Assembly: GCA_003531155.1 (NCBI GenBank)
Contig: DQHR01000188.1
Span: 16,320-30,907 of the forward strand
DNA from: Bacteroidales bacterium
GTDB taxonomy: Bacteria > Bacteroidota > Bacteroidia > Bacteroidales > Tenuifilaceae
Length of the DNA stretch: 14,588 nt
Reading direction: 5' to 3'
Below are positions 1 to 6,935 of this stretch, piece after piece. Within the stretch, counting starts at the first letter, position 1; the number at the start of each line of letters is the position of its first letter. Position numbers and translations under genes: made by a program. Under the pieces are notes generated by a model that saw nothing but the letters and a program-made list of their open reading frames with translations, was not told where the DNA came from and did not search any database.

Positions 1-51
1 TAATAACACAAATACAATAAATCCTATCCAAGTGTAAGCATTCTCAACCAT
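1..51 (-). CDS. N-terminus of a membrane protein, cut by the window edge (possibly TerC/Alx-like)
   Basis: Reading leftward from an ATG at 51-49, the frame stays open to the edge and gives 17 residues, MVENAYTWIGFIVFVLL. A short polar start runs into a hydrophobic stretch that looks like the first transmembrane helix. A TAnnTTTG-type box lies 28 bases upstream of the ATG, which supports a genuine start. TerC/Alx-type integral membrane proteins in this phylum often begin in this style (xxWIGFxxFVLLMLALDLG), so that family is my best guess from memory, but 17 residues cannot establish it. It lies on the same strand as recX, downstream of it, separated by 77 bases that contain the putative promoter. 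Confidence 0.5.
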   Translation of the reverse strand, partial: MVENAYTWIGFIVFVLL

Positions 52-78
52 TTTGTGTTGCTTTTAGATATTAGGCTT

Positions 79-86
79 CAAAGATA
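79..86 (-). promoter_or_regulatory. Putative -7 box (TATCTTTG) for the left-edge gene
   Basis: The minus strand reads TATCTTTG, an exact match to the Bacteroidota -7 consensus TAnnTTTG, in the 77 bases between the recX stop and the next minus-strand start. No TTTG -33 element sits at the expected spacing of about 19-21 bases, so this rests on the -7 box and its position alone. Confidence 0.4.
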
Positions 87-128
87 ATCAAAAATATTGT
101 TGCTGAATGGTTAAAAAAACCAGAAAAA

Positions 129-605
129 CTAATGTTCATTGATGATAGATGATGCTAACGTGTTTGCTAAATTGTATTCATATCCTCTTGAAACACCAAA
201 CCTAATTAGTTTAATTTTTAGCTCATAGGGTGATTTTGCCTTAAGGTTCTTTAATTTTCTTTGCATTAACTCTCTTAGCGAAGTATCATCAGCGCTTACA
301 ATCTCATGAAGAGCAGATTTAATAACATCTTCAGATATTCTTTTGGATCTGAGCGTATAAGTTATTTTAATTGGACCCCATTTGTTGAATTTACTTTTAT
401 CGCGAACAAACATTCGTGCGTAACGCTCATCATCAACAAATCCATCTGCGATAAGTTTTCTGATGATTTTTTCGGCTTCATTTGTGATGATTTGCCATTG
501 GATTAGTTTTAATCGAATATCATTTGAACATCGTTCTTGTTTAGCGCAAAGCGCTTGAGCTCGTTGGAGCGCTTTTTCGGGGGTTATAATGTTACCTTTT
601 ATCAT
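129..605 (-). CDS. recX: RecX, regulator of RecA
   Basis: Codes for a 158-residue protein, the usual length of RecX. RecX proteins are small, basic, all-helical proteins that bind RecA filaments in the cytoplasm and limit their extension and strand exchange. Diagnostic stretches are the first helical repeat (residues 10-38, ALQRAQALCAKQERC), the segment LIADGFVDDERYARMFV (51-67) and KWGPIKITYTLRSKRI (75-90), which is the family signature of Asp-Asp-Glu-Arg-Tyr-Ala followed by Lys-Trp-Gly and Lys-Ile. The start ATG at 605-603 lies inside the end of prmC, giving a 14-base overlap, so the two are probably cotranscribed and translationally coupled. recA is not adjacent here, unlike in many proteobacteria. 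I see no truncation or missing signature residue. Confidence 0.93.
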   Translation of the reverse strand: MIKGNIITPEKALQRAQALCAKQERCSNDIRLKLIQWQIITNEAEKIIRKLIADGFVDDERYARMFVRDKSKFNKWGPIKITYTLRSKRISEDVIKSALHEIVSADDTSLRELMQRKLKNLKAKSPYELKIKLIRFGVSRGYEYNLANTLASSIINEH

Positions 606-1461
606 TCCAAGTCGCTTTTATCATTCTATCTTTCCCGTTCAAATCCTTACGAATCTCTATTTCGTTAAAGTTATTCCTTTCTAAAAGATTTGATGTTTCG
701 TTGCCTAACGCCTCATTAATTTCAAAGTAAAGCCAGCCTCCTTTTTTTAGTAAAACTTGAGAGCGTATTGCTATCTCCCTATAAAAAAGTAAAGGATCTG
801 CATCGCTAACAAATAGTGCGGAATGTGGTTCGTAGTCTAGAACATTGCTTTGCATAAATGTTTTGTCCAGTTCTCTAACGTACGGTGGATTGCTAACAAC
901 TATGTCAAAAGGTTGGTTTGCAATAACACTTGAATTGTTGAGAATATCAGCCTTGTAGAAATCGACAGTAACATTATTGATTTGAGAGTTGTTCTTTGCA
1001 ACGTTTAATGCACCTTCGGAGATATCAATGGCTGAAACCTTTGAGTTTTTGATATTTGCCTTAAGGCTAATGGCAATACAGCCACTGCCAGTTCCAATGT
1101 CAAGTATCGATGGCGTTTTTAAAGAATTTGTTTTTATTATCCAATCCACAAGCTCCTCAGTTTCTTGTCGTGGGATAAGTACATTTGAATCAACTTTGAA
1201 GTTTAGACCAAAAAAATCGGCTTCGCCTAGTATATATTGAATAGGCTTTTGTAATTTTAGCAGTGAAACGATGTTAAGGATCTCGTTAGCATCTCTATCT
1301 TTAATAAGAAGGGTAGGGTTTAGGTACATTTCATGTAATGCGGCCCCCAACTTTTTCTCGAAGATGATTTTTTGAAACGATTGTATTTCCTGATGTGGGT
1401 AAATATCCTTAAGTTGAAGGGCTATTTCGTTGTAAAGGCTTAGAAAGGTATAATTCCCCAT
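592..1461 (-). CDS. prmC: PrmC (HemK), peptide chain release factor glutamine methyltransferase
   Basis: Codes for 289 residues, normal for PrmC. The family transfers a methyl group from S-adenosylmethionine to the glutamine of the GGQ motif in release factors RF1 and RF2, which is needed for efficient translation termination. An N-terminal helical domain (about 1-75) is followed by the linker signature QYILGEADFFG (75-85) and PRQETEEL (97-104). Then comes the Rossmann methyltransferase core, with the SAM-binding loop DIGTGSG (121-127) and the catalytic NPPYV (191-195), which binds the substrate glutamine. All key motifs are intact. The gene is divergent from ribD with 39 bases between the starts, and its 3' end overlaps recX by 14 bases. 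A TAATTTTG box at 1485-1492 is placed to drive prmC-recX with a leader of roughly 18 bases. Confidence 0.95.
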   Translation of the reverse strand: MGNYTFLSLYNEIALQLKDIYPHQEIQSFQKIIFEKKLGAALHEMYLNPTLLIKDRDANEILNIVSLLKLQKPIQYILGEADFFGLNFKVDSNVLIPRQETEELVDWIIKTNSLKTPSILDIGTGSGCIAISLKANIKNSKVSAIDISEGALNVAKNNSQINNVTVDFYKADILNNSSVIANQPFDIVVSNPPYVRELDKTFMQSNVLDYEPHSALFVSDADPLLFYREIAIRSQVLLKKGGWLYFEINEALGNETSNLLERNNFNEIEIRKDLNGKDRMIKATWNDKR

Positions 1462-1477
1462 CGTTGTGAGTGTTAAA

Positions 1478-1493
1478 CTAATTACAAAATTAG
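1478..1493. promoter_or_regulatory. Perfect palindrome overlapping the prmC -7 box (TAATTTTG) in the ribD/prmC divergent region
   Basis: CTAATT-ACAA-AATTAG is a perfect 6-base inverted repeat around a 4-base spacer. On the minus strand, positions 1492-1485 read TAATTTTG, an exact TAnnTTTG box, so the palindrome covers the likely prmC promoter. It ends 7 bases before the ribD ATG and could influence both genes. No well-placed -33 TTTG is seen, and no TAnnTTTG box for ribD was found on the plus strand, either in the gap or in the last 120 bases before the start. The role as an operator is inference. Confidence 0.4.
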
Positions 1494-1500
1494 CAATAAA

Positions 1501-2616
1501 ATGGATACCCTAAGCATTGATAAGTTGTACATGGCACGTTGCCTCGAACTTGCACTAAACGGGCAAGGTAATGTTGCCCCAAACCCAATGGTTGGAGCTC
1601 TTATTGTTCATGAAAACAAAGTGATTGGAGAAGGCTATCATGTCCGTTATGGCGATTCTCATGCAGAAATTAATGCTATTAATTCGGTAAAAGATAAATC
1701 TTTATTAAAAAAATCAACGTTATACCTTTCTCTCGAACCATGTTCGCATTTCGGAAAGACTCCTCCATGTGTTGATACAATCATCGCAATGGGTATTCCT
1801 CGGGTTGTCATTGCTACAATTGATGTTAACCCTAAAGTCGCAGGGCGAGGGGTTGATATTCTTCGTAAAACTGGCGTTGAGGTTATTGTTGGTGTTATGG
1901 AGGATGAGGCAAGGGATATGAATAGACGATTTTTTACATTCCAAACCAAGAAACGTCCTTACATAATTATTAAGTGGGCACAAACCCTTGATGGGTTTAT
2001 TGATGCTGTTCGGACGCCATCTGATCCAATTGCTCCAGTGTGGATTACAAATGAGTTGTCTAGATCCTTGGTGCATAGATGGAGAAGCGAAGAACAAGCA
2101 ATCTTAATCGGCACAAAGACGGTGGAGAAGGATAACCCCAAACTGAATGTAAGGGATTGGAGCGGTAGAACTCCAACTCGTGTAATTATTGATCGGAAAT
2201 TACGCTTGCCTATTGAATCAAACGTTTTTGATGGGGGCATTCCAACATTGCTATTTATTGGTAATAATGCTGCAGCAACAGTTCGTAAGCCAGAATTTGC
2301 AGCAATTCCTAACTTAGAGATTATTACAATTGACTTTGCTAAAGGAATGGAGATGCAGTTGCTTAAGGAGTTGTACGATAGGAATATAAACTCGGTTATG
2401 ATTGAGGGTGGAACAACGATTATCAATAGTTTTGTTCAAAAAAATCTTTGGGATGAGGCTCGTGTTTTTGTTGGTAATAAATTTTTCTATGACGGGGTTA
2501 AAGCTCCAGTTTTTACTCGTGACCTCTATTCATACGATGAACTAGACGATAGTAAATTATTTACTTACAGGAACCATTTGGTTGGAGAAATGCCAAAAGA
2601 GATTGCTTCTGAGTAA
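1501..2616 (+). CDS. ribD: RibD, bifunctional riboflavin biosynthesis deaminase/reductase
   Basis: Codes for 371 residues with two domains. The N-terminal zinc deaminase (about 6-148) acts on diaminohydroxyphosphoribosylaminopyrimidine and carries His-Ala-Glu at 54-56 with zinc ligands Cys81 and Cys90 in EPCSHFGKTPPC (79-90). The C-terminal NADPH-dependent reductase (about 152-371) starts at RPYIIIKWAQTLDG. It has the substrate segment WITNELSRSLVHRWRS, the motif ILIGTKTVEKDNPKLNVR (201-218) and a late IEGGTTIINSF loop. Together the domains perform the second and third steps of riboflavin synthesis after GTP cyclohydrolase II, in the cytoplasm. The length is typical and both active sites look complete. 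The reductase linker DAVRTPSDPIAPVW replaces the shorter loop of many homologues, which is common variation. The gene stands alone here: no other rib gene or FMN riboswitch is visible upstream. Confidence 0.96.
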   Translation: MDTLSIDKLYMARCLELALNGQGNVAPNPMVGALIVHENKVIGEGYHVRYGDSHAEINAINSVKDKSLLKKSTLYLSLEPCSHFGKTPPCVDTIIAMGIPRVVIATIDVNPKVAGRGVDILRKTGVEVIVGVMEDEARDMNRRFFTFQTKKRPYIIIKWAQTLDGFIDAVRTPSDPIAPVWITNELSRSLVHRWRSEEQAILIGTKTVEKDNPKLNVRDWSGRTPTRVIIDRKLRLPIESNVFDGGIPTLLFIGNNAAATVRKPEFAAIPNLEIITIDFAKGMEMQLLKELYDRNINSVMIEGGTTIINSFVQKNLWDEARVFVGNKFFYDGVKAPVFTRDLYSYDELDDSKLFTYRNHLVGEMPKEIASE

Positions 2617-2621
2617 TCGTT

Positions 2622-3068
2622 TTATTCTTTCCAAATTACAGCAATTAATGCTCTAAAGTAGCGAATGCTTGAGAATATCAAGGCAAGGCCTATCCCTATG
2701 TAAATGATTGCAAGAAATTGTTTTGGAATCGTTGAATGTCGTAGTGTTATTCCAAGTGAAACCATAATAGCAACGATAATATAACTTTTCCATGACATAA
2801 AGGAGAACAGACAAGGCTTAGCGTTCAAATTATTTATTCTCCCAAGATTTTTATCAGCGATTTTTAAAAATCCAAAGTGATGAATTACTAATGAGATAAC
2901 AAATCCAATTCCAGCAAATAGTAATGATAAACTTCTACCATATGCAATAAGCCAATGAATTGCAAATGTATTTAGCATAATTCCTACGCAGAGCCACATT
3001 ATACCAGAAAGAAATAATAGAATGGGTTTGTTAACAGCAGGTTTAAGATGTTCCGCTTTTAAATTCAT
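2622..3068 (-). CDS. Small unknown membrane protein, about four transmembrane helices
   Basis: I do not recognise this family. From the ATG at 3068-3066 the product is 148 residues. A start nine codons upstream (3095) is possible, but it would add a hydrophobic MFFILFSTQ before an otherwise normal MNLKAEHLKP cytoplasmic start, so I prefer the internal one. Hydrophobic segments fall near residues 16-37, 41-63, 95-112 and 118-143 (preferred numbering), with Lys/Arg-rich stretches between helices two and three (KIADKNLGRINN) and an HHFG motif at the end of the second. There is no signal peptide, enzyme motif or recognisable DUF signature. It converges on ribD with a 5-base gap and is followed upstream by the divergent phosphofructokinase gene, so it is probably monocistronic. 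No TAnnTTTG box was found for it. It is likely a conserved inner-membrane protein of unknown function. Confidence 0.75.
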   Translation of the reverse strand: MNLKAEHLKPAVNKPILLFLSGIMWLCVGIMLNTFAIHWLIAYGRSLSLLFAGIGFVISLVIHHFGFLKIADKNLGRINNLNAKPCLFSFMSWKSYIIVAIMVSLGITLRHSTIPKQFLAIIYIGIGLALIFSSIRYFRALIAVIWKE

Positions 3069-3157
3069 TTGTGTTGAAAATAATATAAAGAACAACTGTT
3101 ATACTAAAAGGTTTACGGCTAATTTACTGCATCTATCCAAATAATAACAAATGATAA

Positions 3158-3189
3158 TAATTTTGAGTACAGTTATTTTCCTAATTTTG
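3158..3189 (+). promoter_or_regulatory. Tandem TAATTTTG boxes upstream of the phosphofructokinase gene
   Basis: Two exact copies of TAATTTTG, each matching the TAnnTTTG -7 consensus, occur at 3158-3165 and 3182-3189, 24 bases apart. The gene start is at 3235. The TTTG of the upstream copy lies 16 bases before the downstream copy, slightly short of the usual -33 spacing, so it could act as a -33-like element, or the two could be separate promoters. Either arrangement predicts a leader of roughly 40-65 bases. Confidence 0.45.
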
Positions 3190-3234
3190 TGATGTTATAC
3201 TTTATTCCAGAAAAAATAAACACAACAACAATCC

Positions 3235-4473
3235 ATGCGATTTGAACATAAACTTTTTCACGGAAAAACTTTAGCAATCCTAACTGGCGGTGGTGATACT
3301 CCTGCAATAAATTCAAGTATTGAGGCAATAAGAAATAGAGCCTCATTTTTGGGCTATAAGGTTTATGGGATACGACATGGATGGAAAGGCCTTTTAGGTA
3401 ACGGTGATGTGCTCGACCTTACAAATCAGCCATATGATGGGTTTTATGGTGGGACGGCCTTACGTTCTAGCAGAACAAACCCATTTCCTACAAGTAAAAA
3501 CCCTGAGGATCGAGTCCCTCAAATTCTTCGCAACTTAGAACGATATAAGATAGATGTTATTGTAACCATTGGTGGAGATGATACGAATGGTGTAGCAAAG
3601 AAGTTGTATGAACTACATGGTATCCCTGTGATAGGTTTCCCAAAAACTATCGATAATGATTTAAGTACAAGAACCATTCATCCTTATGATGGTTGCGATA
3701 TTGAAGCGGTATTGTGCCCAGGATTTCCATCTGCAGCAAAAGGTGTAATGGAGTATGCTGCACGAATTAGAACCACAGCTGAATCGCATTCAAGGATTAT
3801 CCTTCTTGAAGTAATGGGGCGTGATGCTGGTTGGCTGAATGGCGGTGCTGCCTGTGGTGGCGCAGAAATGGCGTTAATTCCTGAGGTTGAGATTACTAAG
3901 GAACGTAAAGATTTTTTTCTAGAGAGCGTTAAAGAAGCATATATGCGTTCTCCAAAGAAATCACTTGTAATCTCTGTTTCAGAGGGTGTTAAGTGGTACG
4001 ATGCTGCTAAGGATAAGGTTGATTTCGTGTTTGCCAGTTCTGAGGTTGATGAATTTGGCCATCCCCGTTTTGGTGGAGTAAGTGGTGTTATTGCTTCAGA
4101 AATTACTAATAAACTGGGAATTCAGGCTCGCGCTGAAGCAACTGGCTATTATGCTCGTTCAGGTGAATGCCGATTATATGATAGAAGGTTGACCACCACC
4201 CTTGCCGATAAGGTTGTTGACCTTCTACTTCGTGAGGATTACGGGCAAATGCCTGTTATGAAAAAAATGGTTTCTTTTCAGGAACTTGAGGAGTTTAACA
4301 CAACTTCAATCGATATGGGTGATATATGTAATAAATCCCTTCCGATGAATTATTATGATATCAATAAATTCAAATTTTCTGATGCTTACCTCGATTATAT
4401 GCATTACATAGTTGGTAAGCCGAATTTCTTGAAGTTCGAATACGATTTTCCGGTTGTAATTCCTGAAGAGTAG
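3235..4473 (+). CDS. pfp: 6-phosphofructokinase, predicted pyrophosphate-dependent type
   Basis: Codes for 412 residues of the phosphofructokinase A family, which phosphorylates fructose 6-phosphate in glycolysis. Visible motifs are the phosphate-donor loop TGGGDTPAIN (17-26), GGDDT (113-117), PKTIDND (136-142), MGRDAGW (194-200) and the C-terminal substrate segment around YYARSGECRLYDRR (305-318). ATP-using enzymes normally have Gly at the fourth position of GGDG and Gly before TIDND. Here these are Asp116 and Lys137, the pair known to block ATP and favour pyrophosphate. I therefore predict a PPi enzyme (EC 2.7.1.90), whose reaction is reversible and can also serve gluconeogenesis. Donor use is inferred from these residues only. 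The gene is flanked by minus-strand genes and appears monocistronic, with a tandem -7 box region upstream. Confidence 0.93.
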   Translation: MRFEHKLFHGKTLAILTGGGDTPAINSSIEAIRNRASFLGYKVYGIRHGWKGLLGNGDVLDLTNQPYDGFYGGTALRSSRTNPFPTSKNPEDRVPQILRNLERYKIDVIVTIGGDDTNGVAKKLYELHGIPVIGFPKTIDNDLSTRTIHPYDGCDIEAVLCPGFPSAAKGVMEYAARIRTTAESHSRIILLEVMGRDAGWLNGGAACGGAEMALIPEVEITKERKDFFLESVKEAYMRSPKKSLVISVSEGVKWYDAAKDKVDFVFASSEVDEFGHPRFGGVSGVIASEITNKLGIQARAEATGYYARSGECRLYDRRLTTTLADKVVDLLLREDYGQMPVMKKMVSFQELEEFNTTSIDMGDICNKSLPMNYYDINKFKFSDAYLDYMHYIVGKPNFLKFEYDFPVVIPEE

Positions 4474-4492
4474 ATATATTCTAAAATGATTA

Positions 4493-4565
4493 AACCACAT
4501 AGCCACTTTAGGGTACATTAGAAAATAAACTATGTGATTTGCTGCGCCTATCGTGGTTCATTTTT
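4493..4565 (+). terminator. Possible terminator with competing hairpins after the phosphofructokinase gene
   Basis: AACCACATAG (4493-4502) can pair with CTATCGTGGTT (4548-4558) through ten base pairs and one bulged C, and a T-run follows (4561-4565). The loop is long, about 45 bases. An alternative 7-base pairing, CACATAG (4496-4502) with CTATGTG (4530-4536), uses part of the same left arm. The position, between convergent genes at 4473 and 4576, suits a terminator, but the long loop and weak T-run make it uncertain. Confidence 0.3.
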
Positions 4566-4575
4566 ATAGATTGTC

Positions 4576-5754
4576 TCATTGAGCAATTCTATTATTGCTC
4601 TTTATCTCTTGATAAATGATTTCTCCTAACCGTTTCATGAAAGGTAACCCAATTGTGTCGTAGTCGTACTTGTCGTCATTGAGAATTTCGTCTTTATTCA
4701 CGTACATGTATATCGAAAGAAAAAATTCAACACTATTTTCTGAGTCATATAGGTAACAGCAATCACCTAAAAAACCATATGCCATAGCTGATTTGTTGAA
4801 GTATTGAATGTTCGGATATTTAACCTTTTTGTCGCGACCAAATAGGTTAAATCTTAAATAATTAGGGTGGAAAATAGCAGTGTCGGAGTATTCGGCTGTG
4901 TTTAAATGTAATGGACTTGTACTTAAATCCTCGATTAACTTTTGCCTTTGCCAGTTAGTTATATTGAATGATTTATGGTTGCTGAGGTAAGGGTATTTAA
5001 GCGTAACCATCATGTCATGAGCATCCCTAATATCGACAAAATTGTGAAACCTGAAACTTTTAGGTTTGGGAATCAACGAATCACCTTGAAAGTAAGCTAT
5101 GCCTATTAGGCTATCACGCATATCGTGCTGTATTAAGGAATACATAGTATCCTTTGGGTGTTTATAAACTGCTTTACAGTCACGGGCTGTTAAAACCTTT
5201 ACCGGTAATGCTGTTTGGTGATAAGCTGCATCTCCCTTTTCAAAGCGGTGAATCAAATAGGTATTCAAATATCCCCTTTTCATCAAGCTAATATTGAGGT
5301 ATTTGCTTCCCACCAAATTGTAAAGCCTATTGAATGCAACGTTATCGCTAGCCGAAAGCATTAGTAACAAATCATCATAAATAGGTCTTTCTTTAATGTA
5401 TGATGATGAATCGATCAAGAAATCCGAAAGATCTTGAGTAATCTCCCTTTTCTCATTGATAAACTGAAGGGAGGAAAGGGCTAAAGGTATTTTTGCTATA
5501 CTAGCTGGGTAAAAATATTCTTTTATAGTATCTCGAAAACTCCATGTGGTTTGATGTTTAAAACCTTTGCTGTCGGTAGTTACTTGAGTGAGGATAATCT
5601 TTAAACGGTAATACTCTGGATGTGAAAATACCTCCCTTAAAACAAGGGAGGTATCTTTTTTTATGATTGATTCAATAGAATCAGTTAACTGCGATTTTGC
5701 GGTTAAGGTAAAACAAACTACTAATATTGATAGTATGCACCAAATCCGCTTCAT
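4576..5754 (-). CDS. Exported serine hydrolase of the class A beta-lactamase/penicillin-binding fold
   Basis: Codes for 392 residues. Residues 1-21 form a signal peptide (Lys-Arg, hydrophobic core, Ala-Lys-Ser before Gln22) without a lipobox Cys, so the protein is probably periplasmic. The catalytic fold shows Ser85-Ile-Ala-Lys88 in YFYPASIAKIPLAL and Ser136-Asp137-Asn138 in LMLSASDNVAFNRLYNL, the SxxK and SDN motifs of active-site serine beta-lactamase-like enzymes. The third motif, normally KTG, is not obvious. KSAMAYG (321-327) lies about where it is expected and could be a variant. A general acid/base Glu in the omega-loop cannot be assigned with confidence. The protein is longer than a class A beta-lactamase (about 290), with extra sequence around 190-300. 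It is the last gene of a tight three-gene operon, starting 2 bases after the lipoprotein stop. The substrate could be a peptidoglycan-type peptide; antibiotic hydrolysis is not implied. Confidence 0.82.
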   Translation of the reverse strand: MKRIWCILSILVVCFTLTAKSQLTDSIESIIKKDTSLVLREVFSHPEYYRLKIILTQVTTDSKGFKHQTTWSFRDTIKEYFYPASIAKIPLALSSLQFINEKREITQDLSDFLIDSSSYIKERPIYDDLLLMLSASDNVAFNRLYNLVGSKYLNISLMKRGYLNTYLIHRFEKGDAAYHQTALPVKVLTARDCKAVYKHPKDTMYSLIQHDMRDSLIGIAYFQGDSLIPKPKSFRFHNFVDIRDAHDMMVTLKYPYLSNHKSFNITNWQRQKLIEDLSTSPLHLNTAEYSDTAIFHPNYLRFNLFGRDKKVKYPNIQYFNKSAMAYGFLGDCCYLYDSENSVEFFLSIYMYVNKDEILNDDKYDYDTIGLPFMKRLGEIIYQEIKSNNRIAQ

Positions 5755-5756
5755 GC

Positions 5757-6935
5757 TTATTTGTTAGCAGGGAGTTTCAGTTTTCCTTTTTTTACTGCAT
5801 AAAGCATGTTAATTGACTTGGTTTTCCAGTTGTAACCAAGTACGAATGGAACAGGACGAAAAACAGAATCTTTATAAGCCTTTGCGAGTTCTGGTTCGTT
5901 GATATTTCCAAATTCCTTGTTAGGTTTTTGATATTTACCATAAAGGCGAATGTCCCATTTAGTTTTATCGAAATAGATATATCCAATGCCTGAATCATCT
6001 TGAAGGATACAATCGCTCTTATCGAATATGGTGTTCCGAATCATCGAGAATTCCTTCCACTGCATTAAGTATGATGCGGCTTTTAGGTATGAATAACAGT
6101 TTGGGAGTTGTGATAAGTACTTTCTGAATCCCGGGTTAACATTAAGACCATCGTTTGAGATATCAGTTTTGAAATAGAAAACAGATTGGGGCTTATCACC
6201 ATCAATATCAACAAAATCGATCTTTACACCTTTGGTAACCTTTACACCTTTTAGACTGTCGAGGTAGTTCCATTTGCCGTTTGGATCTACGCCAATTGGT
6301 TTAATAGATATTATGTTGTGACCTGTGCGCTTGATGAACAAAGTGATTAGAGGTACCGTGCCATTAACGCTATCCTTGTTTAACGCTCCAAGCATTTTCA
6401 TGGTAATGAAATAGCTGCGCATGAATATATCTGACAATGAACGATTAACGGAGTTTAGGTAACCGTCAATTGCCTTTGGTTGCATGTTGCAAAGGTTTGG
6501 GAGATCGCCAATTGGCTCTAGGGCAATCATAATATAGTTTTCAGCTTTTGGGAAGAAAACATTGGCGTTCAAAAAGTCAGGCCCGGAGAATGGGTAGAAA
6601 ACAGTTGTTGGAGCCATATGATCCGTTAACTGGCTATCAGCCCAAATTCTCATCTTTTCTAAACGTTCTGACTCAATTTTATGGAACATTGAGTCCATCT
6701 TTGCAGCATGAGACTTCCATTTAGTTGTCGACTCGAGACTTGATAAACACTCTGTATTCCCATGCTCCATCCCTGAAAAGAATGCAACCTTATTATCAAC
6801 AAGAGTATCGTAAGGTAAGGTTACTTTCTTCGGTATAGTGTCTGATGCAGTGCTAGTATTTGCTGGCTTTGAATTGCACGATAGTGCAATAGCAGGGATA
6901 AGTATTAAACCCAGTAGAATTTTTTTAGTTGGCAT
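5757..6935 (-). CDS. Uncharacterised lipoprotein
   Basis: Codes for 392 residues. The N-terminus is a lipoprotein signal: Lys4-Lys5, a hydrophobic core, then Ala-Leu-Ser before Cys20. The residues after the Cys (Asn-Ser-Lys-Pro) lack the acidic surface-export signal described in Bacteroidota, so a periplasm-facing anchor is more likely, which is inference. A Thr/Ser-rich linker (25-40) leads to a globular domain. Striking, probably conserved stretches are YPFSGPDFLNANVFFP (114-129) and LQDDSGIGYIYF (311-322). I have the impression of similar motifs in other conserved hypothetical proteins but cannot name a family. No catalytic motif is evident. The start ATG (6935-6933) lies inside the permease gene with an 11-base overlap, and the serine hydrolase starts 2 bases after its stop, so it belongs to that operon. 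It is not related in sequence to the hydrolase despite the identical length. Confidence 0.85.
   Translation of the reverse strand: MPTKKILLGLILIPAIALSCNSKPANTSTASDTIPKKVTLPYDTLVDNKVAFFSGMEHGNTECLSSLESTTKWKSHAAKMDSMFHKIESERLEKMRIWADSQLTDHMAPTTVFYPFSGPDFLNANVFFPKAENYIMIALEPIGDLPNLCNMQPKAIDGYLNSVNRSLSDIFMRSYFITMKMLGALNKDSVNGTVPLITLFIKRTGHNIISIKPIGVDPNGKWNYLDSLKGVKVTKGVKIDFVDIDGDKPQSVFYFKTDISNDGLNVNPGFRKYLSQLPNCYSYLKAASYLMQWKEFSMIRNTIFDKSDCILQDDSGIGYIYFDKTKWDIRLYGKYQKPNKEFGNINEPELAKAYKDSVFRPVPFVLGYNWKTKSINMLYAVKKGKLKLPANK

Noticed and set aside
1720..2426. Overlapping open frames on the minus strand across ribD
   Set aside because: They are antisense to a full-length RibD with all catalytic motifs, have no domain signature and mutually overlap.
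2602..2645. Nested inverted repeats ATTGCT/AGCAAT and GTAAT/ATTAC spanning the ribD and membrane-gene stops
   Set aside because: The stems are short and AT-rich, with a 5-base bulge and no T-run after them on either strand, so I do not call a terminator.
4576..6935. Possible gene duplication, because two adjacent genes both encode 392 residues
   Set aside because: The proteins share no motifs: one has a lipobox and YPFSGPD, the other SxxK and SDN. The equal length is coincidence.
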